A DNA stretch of 14,006 bases from Chloroflexota bacterium. Lineage in GTDB: Bacteria > Chloroflexota > Ktedonobacteria > Ktedonobacterales > Ktedonobacteraceae. The stretch is from positions 1 through 14,006 of the forward strand of contig VBHS01000280.1 of assembly GCA_005881295.1 (NCBI GenBank). The letters run 5' to 3'. Below the pieces are notes generated by a model. It worked only from the letters and a program-made list of their open reading frames with translations. It was not told where the DNA came from and ran no database searches. Each line of letters opens with the position of its first letter. Within the stretch, counting starts at the first letter, position 1. Shown piece by piece: positions 1 to 7,232 of the stretch. The translations under genes were made by a program, and so were the position numbers.

Positions 1-42
1 ATTGCAAGTTTTTTTCTCTCCCTTTCCACCTGAATCATTAGA

Positions 43-89
43 CGAGCAAATATGGCTCGCTTGAAAACGCGCGCAAAAGTTGCTCGCGT
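43..89 (+). promoter_or_regulatory. Leader with mutually exclusive hairpins upstream of the 63-aa gene
   Basis: Three pairings compete in this leader. One is a 5-bp stem (43-47 with 55-59). The second is a 10-bp stem with one mismatch and a 3-nt loop (67-76 with 80-89). The third is an alternative 7-bp pairing of 43-49 with 80-86. The segment ends about 10 nt before the ribosome binding site of the next gene. Overlapping alternatives of this kind suggest post-transcriptional control, but there is no U-tract and no ligand-binding core that I recognise. A regulatory role is inference. Confidence 0.3.
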
Positions 90-113
90 TAGCGAATCGA
101 GAGGGAGTTTTTT

Positions 114-305
114 ATGATCACAACATTGCGGAAGTGGGTATTTCTGGTAGTTATGGCACTTGCATTGCTTGCAGGTCTGCTCGGTTGGACGATAAAGATG
201 GTAGCGGCTCCTCCATTCCCGCTGCATCATAGCAACGTTCACGCCGGTCATACACTGGCGTTCATCCAGCCTTACTGTCCACCCGCACCATACGACTGTC
301 ATTAG
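114..305 (+). CDS. Small membrane-anchored or secreted protein, unknown function
   Basis: This 63-residue protein matches no family I know. A short basic start (residues 1-7) is followed by a hydrophobic segment at about residues 8-31, which could be a signal anchor or an uncleaved or cleaved signal peptide. The remaining polar tail of about 30 residues is rich in His, Pro and aromatic residues, with two Cys near the end (PYCPPAPYDCH). The gene has a strong purine-rich ribosome binding site (GAGAGGGAG, 99-107) at good spacing and a clear terminator 27 nt after its stop. It therefore looks like a real single-gene transcript despite its size. The His and Cys tail could bind metal or form a disulfide outside the membrane, but that is a guess. 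Confidence 0.55.
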   Translation: MITTLRKWVFLVVMALALLAGLLGWTIKMVAAPPFPLHHSNVHAGHTLAFIQPYCPPAPYDCH

Positions 306-331
306 GGTCAGCTGGTTCCCGCAAGCCTACG

Positions 332-376
332 GGGCAACACGCCAACACCTGTATGGGTTGGCATGTTGCCCTTTTT
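332..376 (+). terminator. Intrinsic terminator
   Basis: Positions 332-346 pair with 357-371 in a 15-bp stem with a single mismatch. The 10-nt loop is at 347-356 and five T residues follow (372-376). It closes the 63-aa gene transcript and separates it from the glutaredoxin-like gene. Confidence 0.82.
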
Positions 377-464
377 CATGCACCCTTATCGGTTGTTGCC
401 CTGTAATAGTCCCTTTGTATGTGTTATCATTAGGGTGAAAAGATTAGTCTATGGAGAAACAAGC

Positions 465-728
465 GTGACAAGGGCAAAAGAACCATCGCAACCCCGTGTG
501 ACCTTTTATACAAAAGCTGGTTGCCACCTTTGCGATGAGGCGCGTGATATGCTTGATGACATAGCGGCCCAGTCAGACTTTGAACTCACAGAGGTCGACA
601 TTCGGAGCAATCCAAAGCTTTTTGAGGAGTATCGCTATCGCATCCCTGTCATTATCATCAATGATGACACAATCCTGGAAGGTCGCATTGATTTTAGCAA
701 CCTGGCAAAAGCCTTTCAGTTACCTTGA
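465..728 (+). CDS. Glutaredoxin-like (DUF836/thioredoxin-fold) thiol protein
   Basis: An 87-residue single-domain protein that begins with a beta strand (RVTFYTKAGC) running into a CxxC motif, Cys20-His-Leu-Cys23. The cis-proline stretch RIPVIIIND and a final helix follow. This is the layout of the small glutaredoxin-like DUF836 family, which carries out thiol-disulfide exchange in the cytoplasm; the specific substrate is unknown. I chose the GTG at 465 because GGAGAA lies at 453-458 with proper spacing and because the fold starts directly after it. The same frame is open back to an ATG at 363, but that ATG lies inside the terminator stem and would add 34 residues unlike the family. A DUF2085 membrane protein follows 63 nt downstream on the same strand and may be co-transcribed. 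Confidence 0.87.
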   Translation: MTRAKEPSQPRVTFYTKAGCHLCDEARDMLDDIAAQSDFELTEVDIRSNPKLFEEYRYRIPVIIINDDTILEGRIDFSNLAKAFQLP

Positions 729-791
729 GGGATACATTTTCGATAGATCAGTAGCATAAGCATCCCTGCCCATACGGCGAGGAAGAACACA

Positions 792-1364
792 ATGGCACTA
801 CAACAACAGGTAAAAAAAAGCAATAGAGGAATTTCCCTCTTCTCTTTGAAACAGAGGCAGGCTTTTGGGCGTTTCAACCAGGCATTGGGTGAATGGTTGC
901 TGAATTCCTGGGCGACTATCATCACTATCGTACTTGGCGTAATTGTTGCTACGGCATTAGCTATCCCTTTTCTTTCATACTTTGGGCTGGACGTTATCGC
1001 AAAACCGCTGTTTTTTTCACTGCATTTCATTTGTGCCCAGGTCCCTTCACATTCGTTCTACGTCTTTGGACATCAACTAGGGCTCTGCGAACGTAACCTC
1101 TCCATCTATACATCGATGTTTCTGGGCAGTTTGGTCTTTGTGCTGAGCAAAAAGCGCATGCCGGGCTTACCCTGGTGGTTCTGGATTCTGATGTTGCTGC
1201 CCATGGCCTGGGATGGTATAACGCAGATGTTTGGCTGGCGCGAGAGTACCTGGGTTTTACGAATCGTCACGGGTACATTATTCGGCTTAGGCAACATATG
1301 GTTTGTATTACCACTTATCCAGAAGTCACTTGTCGAAACATTACCTGCGCAAATCAGCCGTTAA
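792..1364 (+). CDS. DUF2085 family integral membrane protein
   Basis: A 190-residue protein with about four membrane segments (roughly 41-63, 104-120, 127-143 and 156-175). The DUF2085 signature lies between the first two: a Cys at 81, His at 87, the FGHQL motif at 92-96 and Cys at 99, followed by the SIY that opens the second helix. Family members usually have a paired Cys (CxxC) at the last site. Here Cys99 is followed by ER and then Asn102 where the second Cys is expected, so one presumed metal or redox ligand is missing. The ribosome binding site is GAGGAAG just before the ATG. The family's function is unknown; its conserved Cys and His residues suggest metal or redox chemistry in the membrane. 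The thiol protein upstream fits that idea, though only weakly. Confidence 0.85.
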   Translation: MALQQQVKKSNRGISLFSLKQRQAFGRFNQALGEWLLNSWATIITIVLGVIVATALAIPFLSYFGLDVIAKPLFFSLHFICAQVPSHSFYVFGHQLGLCERNLSIYTSMFLGSLVFVLSKKRMPGLPWWFWILMLLPMAWDGITQMFGWRESTWVLRIVTGTLFGLGNIWFVLPLIQKSLVETLPAQISR

Positions 1365-1395
1365 CTAGAACAAGGGCCAGCAACATAGAACCCAC

Positions 1396-1424
1396 TGGAA
1401 CGTTTTGTCTTTTTAGGCTATAAT
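1396..1424 (+). promoter_or_regulatory. Sigma-70-like promoter for mtaB
   Basis: A perfect TATAAT (-10) at 1419-1424 lies 17 bp after TGGAAC (1396-1401), a weak -35. It falls in the 154-nt gap between the DUF2085 gene and mtaB and would give a leader of roughly 90 nt. Confidence 0.55.
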
Positions 1425-1518
1425 CATGCTGCTTGAGAACGAGCAAGAAGGCAAGGAAGCAAGATAGTTTTCTTGTGTTTATGAATAGAATGAGAAAAAA
1501 GTACCGTATAGAGTAGAT

Positions 1519-3009
1519 ATGCAGGATCATTCATTGTCGGAATCAAACACATTCGCTGTCGCCACGCTGGGCTGTAAAGTCAATCAGGCCGATAGCGAGG
1601 CTATTAGCGAACAGATGAGTACTGCGGGTTTTGTGCAGCATGATTTTAGCGATGCTGCGGATGTCTATATCGTCAATACCTGCACGGTCACTCACCTGGG
1701 TGACCGGAGTTCGCGGCAACTCATCAGCCAGGCGCGTCGTCGTCAACCTGATGCACTCCTCATTGTCACTGGCTGCTATGCCGAGTTGAATCCCACAGCA
1801 GTAGCAGCGCTGCCAGGCGTCGATCTAGTCGTGGGCAACACTGGAAAGAGTTCTCTCGTTGAGGCAGTCAAGGAGCGATGGAAAGCAGATAGCTCTCGAC
1901 ATTCTGCAGAACAGATTAGCTCGTCTGAGAACCAGTATCCGCAACAGCGGCACATGTTGCCAGTGCTGCCACTTGATACTCACCATATCGGCAGTGACCA
2001 ATCACTTTTGATTGACGGGGAGTCGGGCCAGGAGCCACAACCTGACAATCCACCTACCCTTTCTCCATTTACGTCACGGCAGACGAGCTTGCTTGCCTCA
2101 AGCAATGACAGGCTGACGTCGCGCACTCGGGTGCAGATGAAGGTGCAAGACGGCTGCAATAACCGGTGTACCTATTGCATTGTACCTTATGTACGCGGTG
2201 GGTCACGCAGTCGAAGCATTGCTTCCGTCGTTGATCATGTGCAGCGCAAGGGACGAGCGGGCTATCAGGAGATAGTACTGACAGGTATCCACCTGGGCGA
2301 TTACCATCCAGATGAGAACAAAGAGCAGGACCTTGGGCATTTGATTGCCGCACTCCTGCAAGAGACAACTATTCCTCGTATTCGGGTCTCGTCACTCGAG
2401 CCTGAAGATTTTCGCCTCGAGTGGCTGGAACTGTGGCAGAATCCACGCATGTGCCGCCACTTCCATCTCCCGATGCAGAGTGGGTCGGACACTATACTGC
2501 GGCGTATGGCACGTCGCTATAACAGCGCGCGCTATCATACACTGGTCACCACCGCCAGGAGGCTCATTCCGGGAGTTGCCATCAGCACGGATATCATCAC
2601 TGGTTTCCCAGGTGAGAGCGAGAGTGATTTTGAACAGACCTTCCAGCTTGCTAGTGAACTGCAATTCGCCAAATCACACGTCTTTCGCTTCTCGCCTCGC
2701 CAGGGTACGGCAGCTGCACGTATGAGAGGACAGATCAAGGATGAAGTCAAAAAGGCGCGCAGCGAACAACTACTCGCGCTCAATGACGAACATAGCCGTC
2801 TCTTCCGCCAGCAGTTTCTGGGTTCCACAGTACAGGTCCTTCTCGAGGATAGGAAGCATGGGCGCTGGGAGGGCTTGACCGATAATTATCTACGCGTCGA
2901 AATAGTTGACCTTCCGGAGTCTGAGACGCGCGACTGGCAGAATACGCTGGTCAATGCACATCTGTCGCACCTTGCCGAGGACGGTATAGCCGGTTTTTTG
3001 GCGCAGTAA
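1519..3009 (+). CDS. mtaB: tRNA t6A37 methylthiotransferase MtaB
   Basis: A radical-SAM methylthiotransferase that converts t6A to ms2t6A at position 37 of tRNAs reading ANN codons. The N-terminal UPF0004 domain carries the three auxiliary-cluster cysteines Cys19 (LGCKVNQ), Cys55 (VNTCTVTH) and Cys86 (TGCY). The radical-SAM motif CxxxCxxC is at Cys213, Cys217 and Cys220 (DGCNNRCTYC). A C-terminal TRAM-like segment follows from about residue 430. LGCKVNQAD and NTCTVTHLGDRSSRQ are the MtaB versions of these motifs rather than those of MiaB or RimO. At 496 residues it is longer than the usual 430-450. The excess is a low-complexity Ser/Gln/Pro-rich linker at about 122-200, between the two domains. 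The ribosome binding site is weak (GAG at 1511-1513). The next gene starts 27 nt after the stop and may share the transcript. Confidence 0.94.
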   Translation: MQDHSLSESNTFAVATLGCKVNQADSEAISEQMSTAGFVQHDFSDAADVYIVNTCTVTHLGDRSSRQLISQARRRQPDALLIVTGCYAELNPTAVAALPGVDLVVGNTGKSSLVEAVKERWKADSSRHSAEQISSSENQYPQQRHMLPVLPLDTHHIGSDQSLLIDGESGQEPQPDNPPTLSPFTSRQTSLLASSNDRLTSRTRVQMKVQDGCNNRCTYCIVPYVRGGSRSRSIASVVDHVQRKGRAGYQEIVLTGIHLGDYHPDENKEQDLGHLIAALLQETTIPRIRVSSLEPEDFRLEWLELWQNPRMCRHFHLPMQSGSDTILRRMARRYNSARYHTLVTTARRLIPGVAISTDIITGFPGESESDFEQTFQLASELQFAKSHVFRFSPRQGTAAARMRGQIKDEVKKARSEQLLALNDEHSRLFRQQFLGSTVQVLLEDRKHGRWEGLTDNYLRVEIVDLPESETRDWQNTLVNAHLSHLAEDGIAGFLAQ

Positions 3010-3036
3010 ACAGAACGGTTTGAAAGATCAATTAAG

Positions 3037-4158
3037 ATGAGACGCGTAACTGTTATTACTTGCTTTACCCTTTTCATTTTTATTCTGGCTGCCTGTGCGG
3101 ATACAACTACTTCCCCCTCATCGACAAGCAATAGTACTACTGAAACACCCGCCACGAGTATCCAGACCAACTCGATACCTGGTATCGCGGGGACAGGTAC
3201 GTTTCGTGAGTACCCGCTTCCTCAGACCAACAGTGGGATGATGCGACCGGTTATCGACCACGAAGGGCGCATCTGGTTTGGAGAAATGGGACATAATTAT
3301 CTTGCGGTTTTTGATCCAGCGACACAGACCTTTCGACAAGTAACGCCGCCACATGGGCAAAATGGTATTATGGGCTTATTGGTAGCGCCGGACGATACGA
3401 TCTGGTTCGCTGAACAATATGCCAACTATATCGGGCACTACTATCCTTCGACGGGGAAGTACCAGGTATATGGCTTACCCACATTGACGGTCCCTGACCC
3501 GGGTGATGCAACCAGGCGACTGGAACTGCCAAGTGCCCCAAATGACATTGCGCTCGATGCTCGTGGAAACGTATGGTTTACGGAACTCAATGCCGACTCA
3601 TTGGGGAGGATCGACTCGCACACGGGTGTGGTCAAGCAATTCCCAATTTCGCGTGACAGGAGCGTCCAGAAGCTCAATCCATATGGGATAAGTGTTGATC
3701 CTCGGGGCATAGTCTGGTTTACCGAAGCTAGCGGCAACCATATTGGCCGCCTTGACCCCAGTACTGGCAAGTTCAGCTTTTTCACGATGTCAGGTCCCAC
3801 GGATCCTCTTATGGAGATTGCCAGCGACGCCCATGGAGCCCTCTGGATTACCTCCTTCTCCGGGGGACTTCTGTTGAAGCTTGATTCCCGGACAGGGAAA
3901 TTTACTCCTTATTATATCCCTCATAGTGGGAATGAATCAGGTGGAATGTATGGCTTGACGATCAGCCCTGGTGGCGAAGTGTGGGTAACGGTAACTTCGG
4001 ATAACATGATCGCACGCCTGGATGCTGTGGCTAGTCATTTCATTCTCTATCGTATTCCTACCGTTGGTAGTCTCCCGTTAGGTATAGTATTGGGTGCAGA
4101 TCATACGCTCTGGTTTACCGAGTCCGGGAAAGATAAGATTGGGATGCTGAAACCGTAG
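3037..4158 (+). CDS. Lipoprotein with seven-bladed virginiamycin B lyase-like propeller
   Basis: A 373-residue exported protein. It has a basic n-region, a hydrophobic core and a lipobox (LAAC) with the lipidated Cys at residue 20. A Ser/Thr-rich linker (about 22-55) would hold the domain off the membrane. The domain has seven repeats of the pattern (I/V/L)W(F/I/V)xE...GxxDxxTGxxxxY, with the anchor tryptophans at 80, 123, 180, 227, 270, 316 and 359. That makes a seven-bladed beta-propeller of the Vgb (streptogramin B lyase)/SMP-30-NHL type. Propellers of this class are often generic extracellular binding or hydrolytic modules, so antibiotic lyase activity should not be assumed from the fold. 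No strong ribosome binding site is visible. It follows mtaB by 27 nt, but a functional link is not evident. Confidence 0.86.
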   Translation: MRRVTVITCFTLFIFILAACADTTTSPSSTSNSTTETPATSIQTNSIPGIAGTGTFREYPLPQTNSGMMRPVIDHEGRIWFGEMGHNYLAVFDPATQTFRQVTPPHGQNGIMGLLVAPDDTIWFAEQYANYIGHYYPSTGKYQVYGLPTLTVPDPGDATRRLELPSAPNDIALDARGNVWFTELNADSLGRIDSHTGVVKQFPISRDRSVQKLNPYGISVDPRGIVWFTEASGNHIGRLDPSTGKFSFFTMSGPTDPLMEIASDAHGALWITSFSGGLLLKLDSRTGKFTPYYIPHSGNESGGMYGLTISPGGEVWVTVTSDNMIARLDAVASHFILYRIPTVGSLPLGIVLGADHTLWFTESGKDKIGMLKP

Positions 4159-4175
4159 TATGCCTATCAAACCAT

Positions 4176-4206
4176 GAAGGGACGGAAATGATGCAACCGC
4201 TCCTTC
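4176..4206. terminator. Possible bidirectional terminator between convergent genes
   Basis: Positions 4176-4185 and 4197-4206 form an imperfect stem (five bp, a G-T pair and a mismatch, then three bp) with an 11-nt loop. It lies between the stop of the propeller lipoprotein and the leftward S9 gene. Only a broken T-run (CTGCTTTGTCTTTG) follows on the plus strand, and none follows on the minus strand, so its strength is doubtful. Confidence 0.38.
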
Positions 4207-4235
4207 CTGCTTTGTCTTTGAAAAGCCCACCTGGT

Positions 4236-6089
4236 TCATAAGTACGTTTCAAACCATCCTTTGATGTGTCGCAGCCGCTCCAGGCGTAGTTTTGGGTGAC
4301 CCCCACGCGAGAGCCCGTGACTCTGGCCCTCAAAGCGAACAAAGAGCACCGTGCGTCCCAGGTATTTTAAGGCCGCGAAAAGCTCTTCCGCCTGCTCGAT
4401 ACCACAGCGCAAGTCCTGTTCGCTATGGATGATCAATAGGGGAGTATGCATCTGCTTGACATAGGTAATCGGTGACATAAGCCTGTACAGATCCGGGTCC
4501 TCCCATGGAGTCGTCTCCATATCGTCGTCGGCGAATTCCCAGCCGATGTCGCTGCTGCCAAAGAAGGAGTAGCGGTTGACGACCGACAGGGCGAACTCTC
4601 GACCATAACCCGTGCTTCCGCGCGGATTCGTGTAGAGTACTACATAGCCGCTGGCTGCAAGTACCTGCATTTCATGGAAAAAGCCATAGCCGTACTGGCT
4701 GTTTGGCCCGCCATGAATCTCTACAATCATCGGGTACTTCTTCGCCGGATCGAAATCATGAGGTTTGAGAATCCAGCCATCTATTGGCCAGCCATCAACG
4801 CCGGTGTATGGCATGTACTCAGGTGTAGCAAGCGCGACCTCTTCAACAAGCGCGTCGTTGAAGCTGGTAATGCGCCTCAGTTCGCCTGGGGAGGATGTTG
4901 CACAGGTGAAAAGTTCAGTCACGTGTGCCGGGTCTTCGATGAGCAGAGCTAGGTGAGCTCTGGAGTGATCGATGCTGAAATCACGCACATAAACATTGCC
5001 AGGTGTCAGCGTTAATGGTTGCTTGCCCACTCCATCACTTGCGATAGCGAAGATGCGTGTAGCGCCTCTGTGTGATGCCAGGACGTAGAGCGTCTTGCCA
5101 TCGGGAGACCAGGGAGGAGCTGGCAGCATGTGCTCGTCGCTCAAATCATCATTGGTTGAATCTGCGCAACTACCCTCAAACTCGCTCGTCAGGTTACGAG
5201 GTTCTCCTCCTGTATCGGCATCGATGGTAAAAAGCTCAAAGTGATTGGCTGAGCCTAATTTGGGGGCCGCGAGAAAAGCAATGGTTTTGCCATCAGGTGA
5301 CCAGGAAGGGGAATAGCACGAACGAGTACTATCCGTTAAACAGCGCAATTCACCGGCTTCCCCATCATGAATGGCCAGTACGTAGAGGTCGGCGCCAAAA
5401 TAGCGCCATCGATCACGGTCCTCCACGCGATTGGAGGTAAAAGCGATGCGAGTCCCGTCTGGTGACCAGGCAGGATCGTTGTCGTCCCAGTCACCGTCGG
5501 TAATCTGTTGCGGCTCACCACCAGTGACATCAATCAGGAAAAAGTGGCGACGTCGCTCATAGATAAAGCCTACACCATCCTGGCGGTACCACAGCCTATC
5601 GATCACGCGCGCCTTCGGCAGTCGTTTTCCTTCCCCGGTCTCTTCATCGGCTGGACCAACGGTAGCACTGTAGATCAGGTGTTTGCTGTCGGGCGACCAG
5701 ACAGGCTGAGACGCGCCATGCTGCGTGTAGGTCAATTGGCGGGCTTCACCGCCGCTGGTCGGAATAACCCATACCTGTGATTTGCCCTTGCTGTTTTTTT
5801 TGTGTTCTTTATCATCTTTGCTCGGCAGTTCACCTTCACGTTCGGAGACAAAGGCCAGCCAGCGCCCGTCAGGGGACCAACTGGGGCTGGTAGTATTACT
5901 GGCGCCCATGGTGAAACGCCAGGCTTCACCTCCATCTGTAGAAACCATCCAGATAGAGGAACGATATTCGTGCTCCTGGTCATCTATAGTTGTGACGCCA
6001 AAGGCCATGCGCTGACCATCAGGAGAGATACAGGGCCGTGTCAGGAACTTGATCTTGTAGAGATCTTCTATGGTAATTGATCGTTGCAT
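4236..6089 (-). CDS. S9 (acylaminoacyl-peptidase-like) protein lacking the nucleophile-serine segment
   Basis: This 617-residue protein has the S9C architecture. An N-terminal propeller (about 1-400) carries repeated PD40 motifs (SWSPDGRWLAF, VWSPDSKHLIY, AWSPDGTRIAF, SWSPDGKTIAF, PWSPDGKTLYV). A C-terminal alpha/beta-hydrolase domain starts near 420. Intact relatives are serine oligopeptidases. The oxyanion HGG is at 459-461, the NPRGSTGYGREF motif lies just before residue 500, and the catalytic Asp559 (HSEQDLRC) and His591 (GQSHGLSR) are present. The segment that normally lies between GREFA and SxxNRYSFFG is absent. That segment is about 60-70 residues and includes the GGSYGG nucleophile elbow; here A500 runs straight into LSVVNRYSFFGSSDIG. 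The frame stays open, so this is an in-frame deletion, and the product is probably catalytically dead. The start is ATG 6089, with GGAG ten nt upstream; an upstream TTG (6113) precedes that site. It lies 29 nt after the acidic-protein gene, as an operon. Confidence 0.9.
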   Translation of the reverse strand: MQRSITIEDLYKIKFLTRPCISPDGQRMAFGVTTIDDQEHEYRSSIWMVSTDGGEAWRFTMGASNTTSPSWSPDGRWLAFVSEREGELPSKDDKEHKKNSKGKSQVWVIPTSGGEARQLTYTQHGASQPVWSPDSKHLIYSATVGPADEETGEGKRLPKARVIDRLWYRQDGVGFIYERRRHFFLIDVTGGEPQQITDGDWDDNDPAWSPDGTRIAFTSNRVEDRDRWRYFGADLYVLAIHDGEAGELRCLTDSTRSCYSPSWSPDGKTIAFLAAPKLGSANHFELFTIDADTGGEPRNLTSEFEGSCADSTNDDLSDEHMLPAPPWSPDGKTLYVLASHRGATRIFAIASDGVGKQPLTLTPGNVYVRDFSIDHSRAHLALLIEDPAHVTELFTCATSSPGELRRITSFNDALVEEVALATPEYMPYTGVDGWPIDGWILKPHDFDPAKKYPMIVEIHGGPNSQYGYGFFHEMQVLAASGYVVLYTNPRGSTGYGREFALSVVNRYSFFGSSDIGWEFADDDMETTPWEDPDLYRLMSPITYVKQMHTPLLIIHSEQDLRCGIEQAEELFAALKYLGRTVLFVRFEGQSHGLSRGGHPKLRLERLRHIKGWFETYL

Positions 6090-6118
6090 GTGTGATAAAC
6101 TCCAATTCGGCAATTGTA

Positions 6119-6952
6119 CTACTTCCGGCGGCGACTTCTTTCCTCTTGCTGCAGAGCGAAGTCAAGCGTTTCGTGTAGACGTTCAAAATCATCTACGTCG
6201 AGTTGAAGCTCAACGACAGGCAGATCATCTGGTCTGGCTCGCCCTTCTTCGAAGAGCTGCAGAACCATTACCAGCTCTACCTCTACCTCTACCTCCATGA
6301 CACCACTCTCGCTCTCTTCAGCCATTTCCTCATCATCTTCCTCGTCGGCTTCGGAGACCGCCTGGATAAATTCAATGTTGGTACGCGCACAACGAAAACG
6401 CCCCGAAATTTTGAGTGCATCGGTTGAGAGCTCCTCAGCTAACTCACGTACAACTTCCATCATCTGGACAAAAGCGTCTTGTAATTGCTCAAGTGCATCA
6501 TCATCATCCCCACTCACTTCATTACTCTCTGCAGTTACATCGCCACTCTGTATGGGCTGTTTGCTGCCAGTACTGCCGATATTACCTTCTGGTAATCGTT
6601 GGCGTGCCAGGTCATTAAGCCGTTCAAGTGCTTGAGCGAAAGCAGGAGAAAAAGTAGAACTATCACGCTCGGTTGATTTAGCACCTTCGCTGCTGCCCTT
6701 CGGCTCATCATCGATGCTATCTTCATCTAATTCATCCCCATCCTCGTCCTCATCCAGGCCGACAGCCGACTCTACTATTAATATCTGCTGGTGTAGTTGC
6801 TCGGCCACATCCTTGGTCATATAGGCCATTATCTTTGCTTGCCTTGATGCAGCAAGTAATTGAAATGATGGCCAGTCTCGGTAACGATCTCGATGACGCA
6901 AGTAGCGCATCTCCACCATTTCTAATGTATCCAGACGTAACGAAAGTTCCAT
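6119..6952 (-). CDS. Highly acidic protein of unknown function, first gene of the S9 operon
   Basis: This 277-residue protein is not recognised. The N-terminal part (about 1-65) looks folded, with mixed strand and helix (MELSLRLDTLEMVEMRYL, then a helix around AYMTKDVAEQLHQQIL). A long Asp/Glu-rich low-complexity stretch follows (about 66-90). A central helical part includes LEQLQDAFVQMMEVVRELAEEL. A second acidic run (EADEEDDEEMAEESES) leads into alternating Val-Glu (VEVEVEVEL), and the protein ends in a basic RSRRRK. No signal peptide or membrane segment is seen, so it is probably cytoplasmic. The ATG at 6952 has a textbook AGGAGG just upstream. The S9-like gene starts 29 nt after its stop, so the two products are probably made together. 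Acidic proteins of this kind may act as adaptors or chaperone-like partners, but nothing here proves it. Confidence 0.75.
   Translation of the reverse strand: MELSLRLDTLEMVEMRYLRHRDRYRDWPSFQLLAASRQAKIMAYMTKDVAEQLHQQILIVESAVGLDEDEDGDELDEDSIDDEPKGSSEGAKSTERDSSTFSPAFAQALERLNDLARQRLPEGNIGSTGSKQPIQSGDVTAESNEVSGDDDDALEQLQDAFVQMMEVVRELAEELSTDALKISGRFRCARTNIEFIQAVSEADEEDDEEMAEESESGVMEVEVEVELVMVLQLFEEGRARPDDLPVVELQLDVDDFERLHETLDFALQQEERSRRRK
6275..6292. repeat. 6-bp microsatellite inside the acidic-protein gene
   Basis: CTCTAC is repeated three times exactly on the plus strand, followed by a degenerate fourth copy (CTCCAT). It encodes the Val-Glu alternation of the acidic protein. The unit is a multiple of three, so length change would keep the frame. 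Confidence 0.8.
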
Positions 6953-7113
6953 CTAATCCTCCTCTTAAAGCAACCAGCTTTCTTCTCTACAATTGATATT
7001 ATTTTTTATTGATGAATGATAGAAGCAGAAAATGTTAAGATCGTTCCCGAATATCGTTAGAAGATAGCTTGCTTCTTTGTTTCTTGCCGGGTATACATCA
7101 TCATATCACAAGA

Positions 7114-7149
7114 GGCATCGCATAACGAGGCAAGTTATGAGTGGATGCC
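7114..7149. repeat. Two-block palindrome, candidate left-end hairpin of the tnpB element
   Basis: GGCATC (7114-7119) pairs with GATGCC (7144-7149), and inside it CATAAC (7121-7126) pairs with GTTATG (7134-7139). The loop is 7 nt, with a 1-nt against 4-nt internal loop between the blocks. All 12 pairs are perfect. IS200/IS605 ends carry subterminal imperfect hairpins that the Y1 transposase recognises, and the position just upstream of the tnpB promoter fits a left end. Confidence 0.5.
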
Positions 7150-7161
7150 AGTCGAAAAAGC

Positions 7162-7190
7162 TTGACAAGAAGGCACAAAGGCAGTACACT
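7162..7190 (+). promoter_or_regulatory. Promoter of tnpB
   Basis: A perfect TTGACA -35 (7162-7167) is followed, at 17 bp, by TACACT (7185-7190), which matches four of six -10 positions. Transcription would begin near 7197, about 36 nt before the ATG at 7233. This supports 7233 as the true start rather than the longer open frame reaching back to a TTG at 7077. Confidence 0.6.
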
Positions 7191-7232
7191 GGAGGCATCA
7201 GGAACTTTTGTTCTCATCGGGAGCGCCGTTGC

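Noticed and set aside
1..20. Terminator of an upstream gene at the window edge
   Set aside because: A run of seven T residues (10-16) follows the start of the window, but the stem that would confirm it lies outside.
363..464. N-terminal extension of the glutaredoxin-like gene back to ATG 363
   Set aside because: The ATG is inside the terminator stem, the added 34 residues do not fit the family, and the GTG at 465 has its own ribosome binding site.
716..1030. 104-aa membrane-like reading frame on the minus strand
   Set aside because: It lies antisense over the DUF2085 gene, whose hydrophobic codons produce hydrophobic shadows, and it has no family match.
6090..6113. TTG start for the S9 gene at 6113
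   Set aside because: The only ribosome binding site (GGAG) lies downstream of that TTG and upstream of the ATG at 6089, which also fits the family's N-terminus.
7077..7232. Longer tnpB starting at TTG 7077
   Set aside because: The stretch contains the left palindrome and the TTGACA promoter, and TnpB-like sequence begins only at the ATG at 7233.
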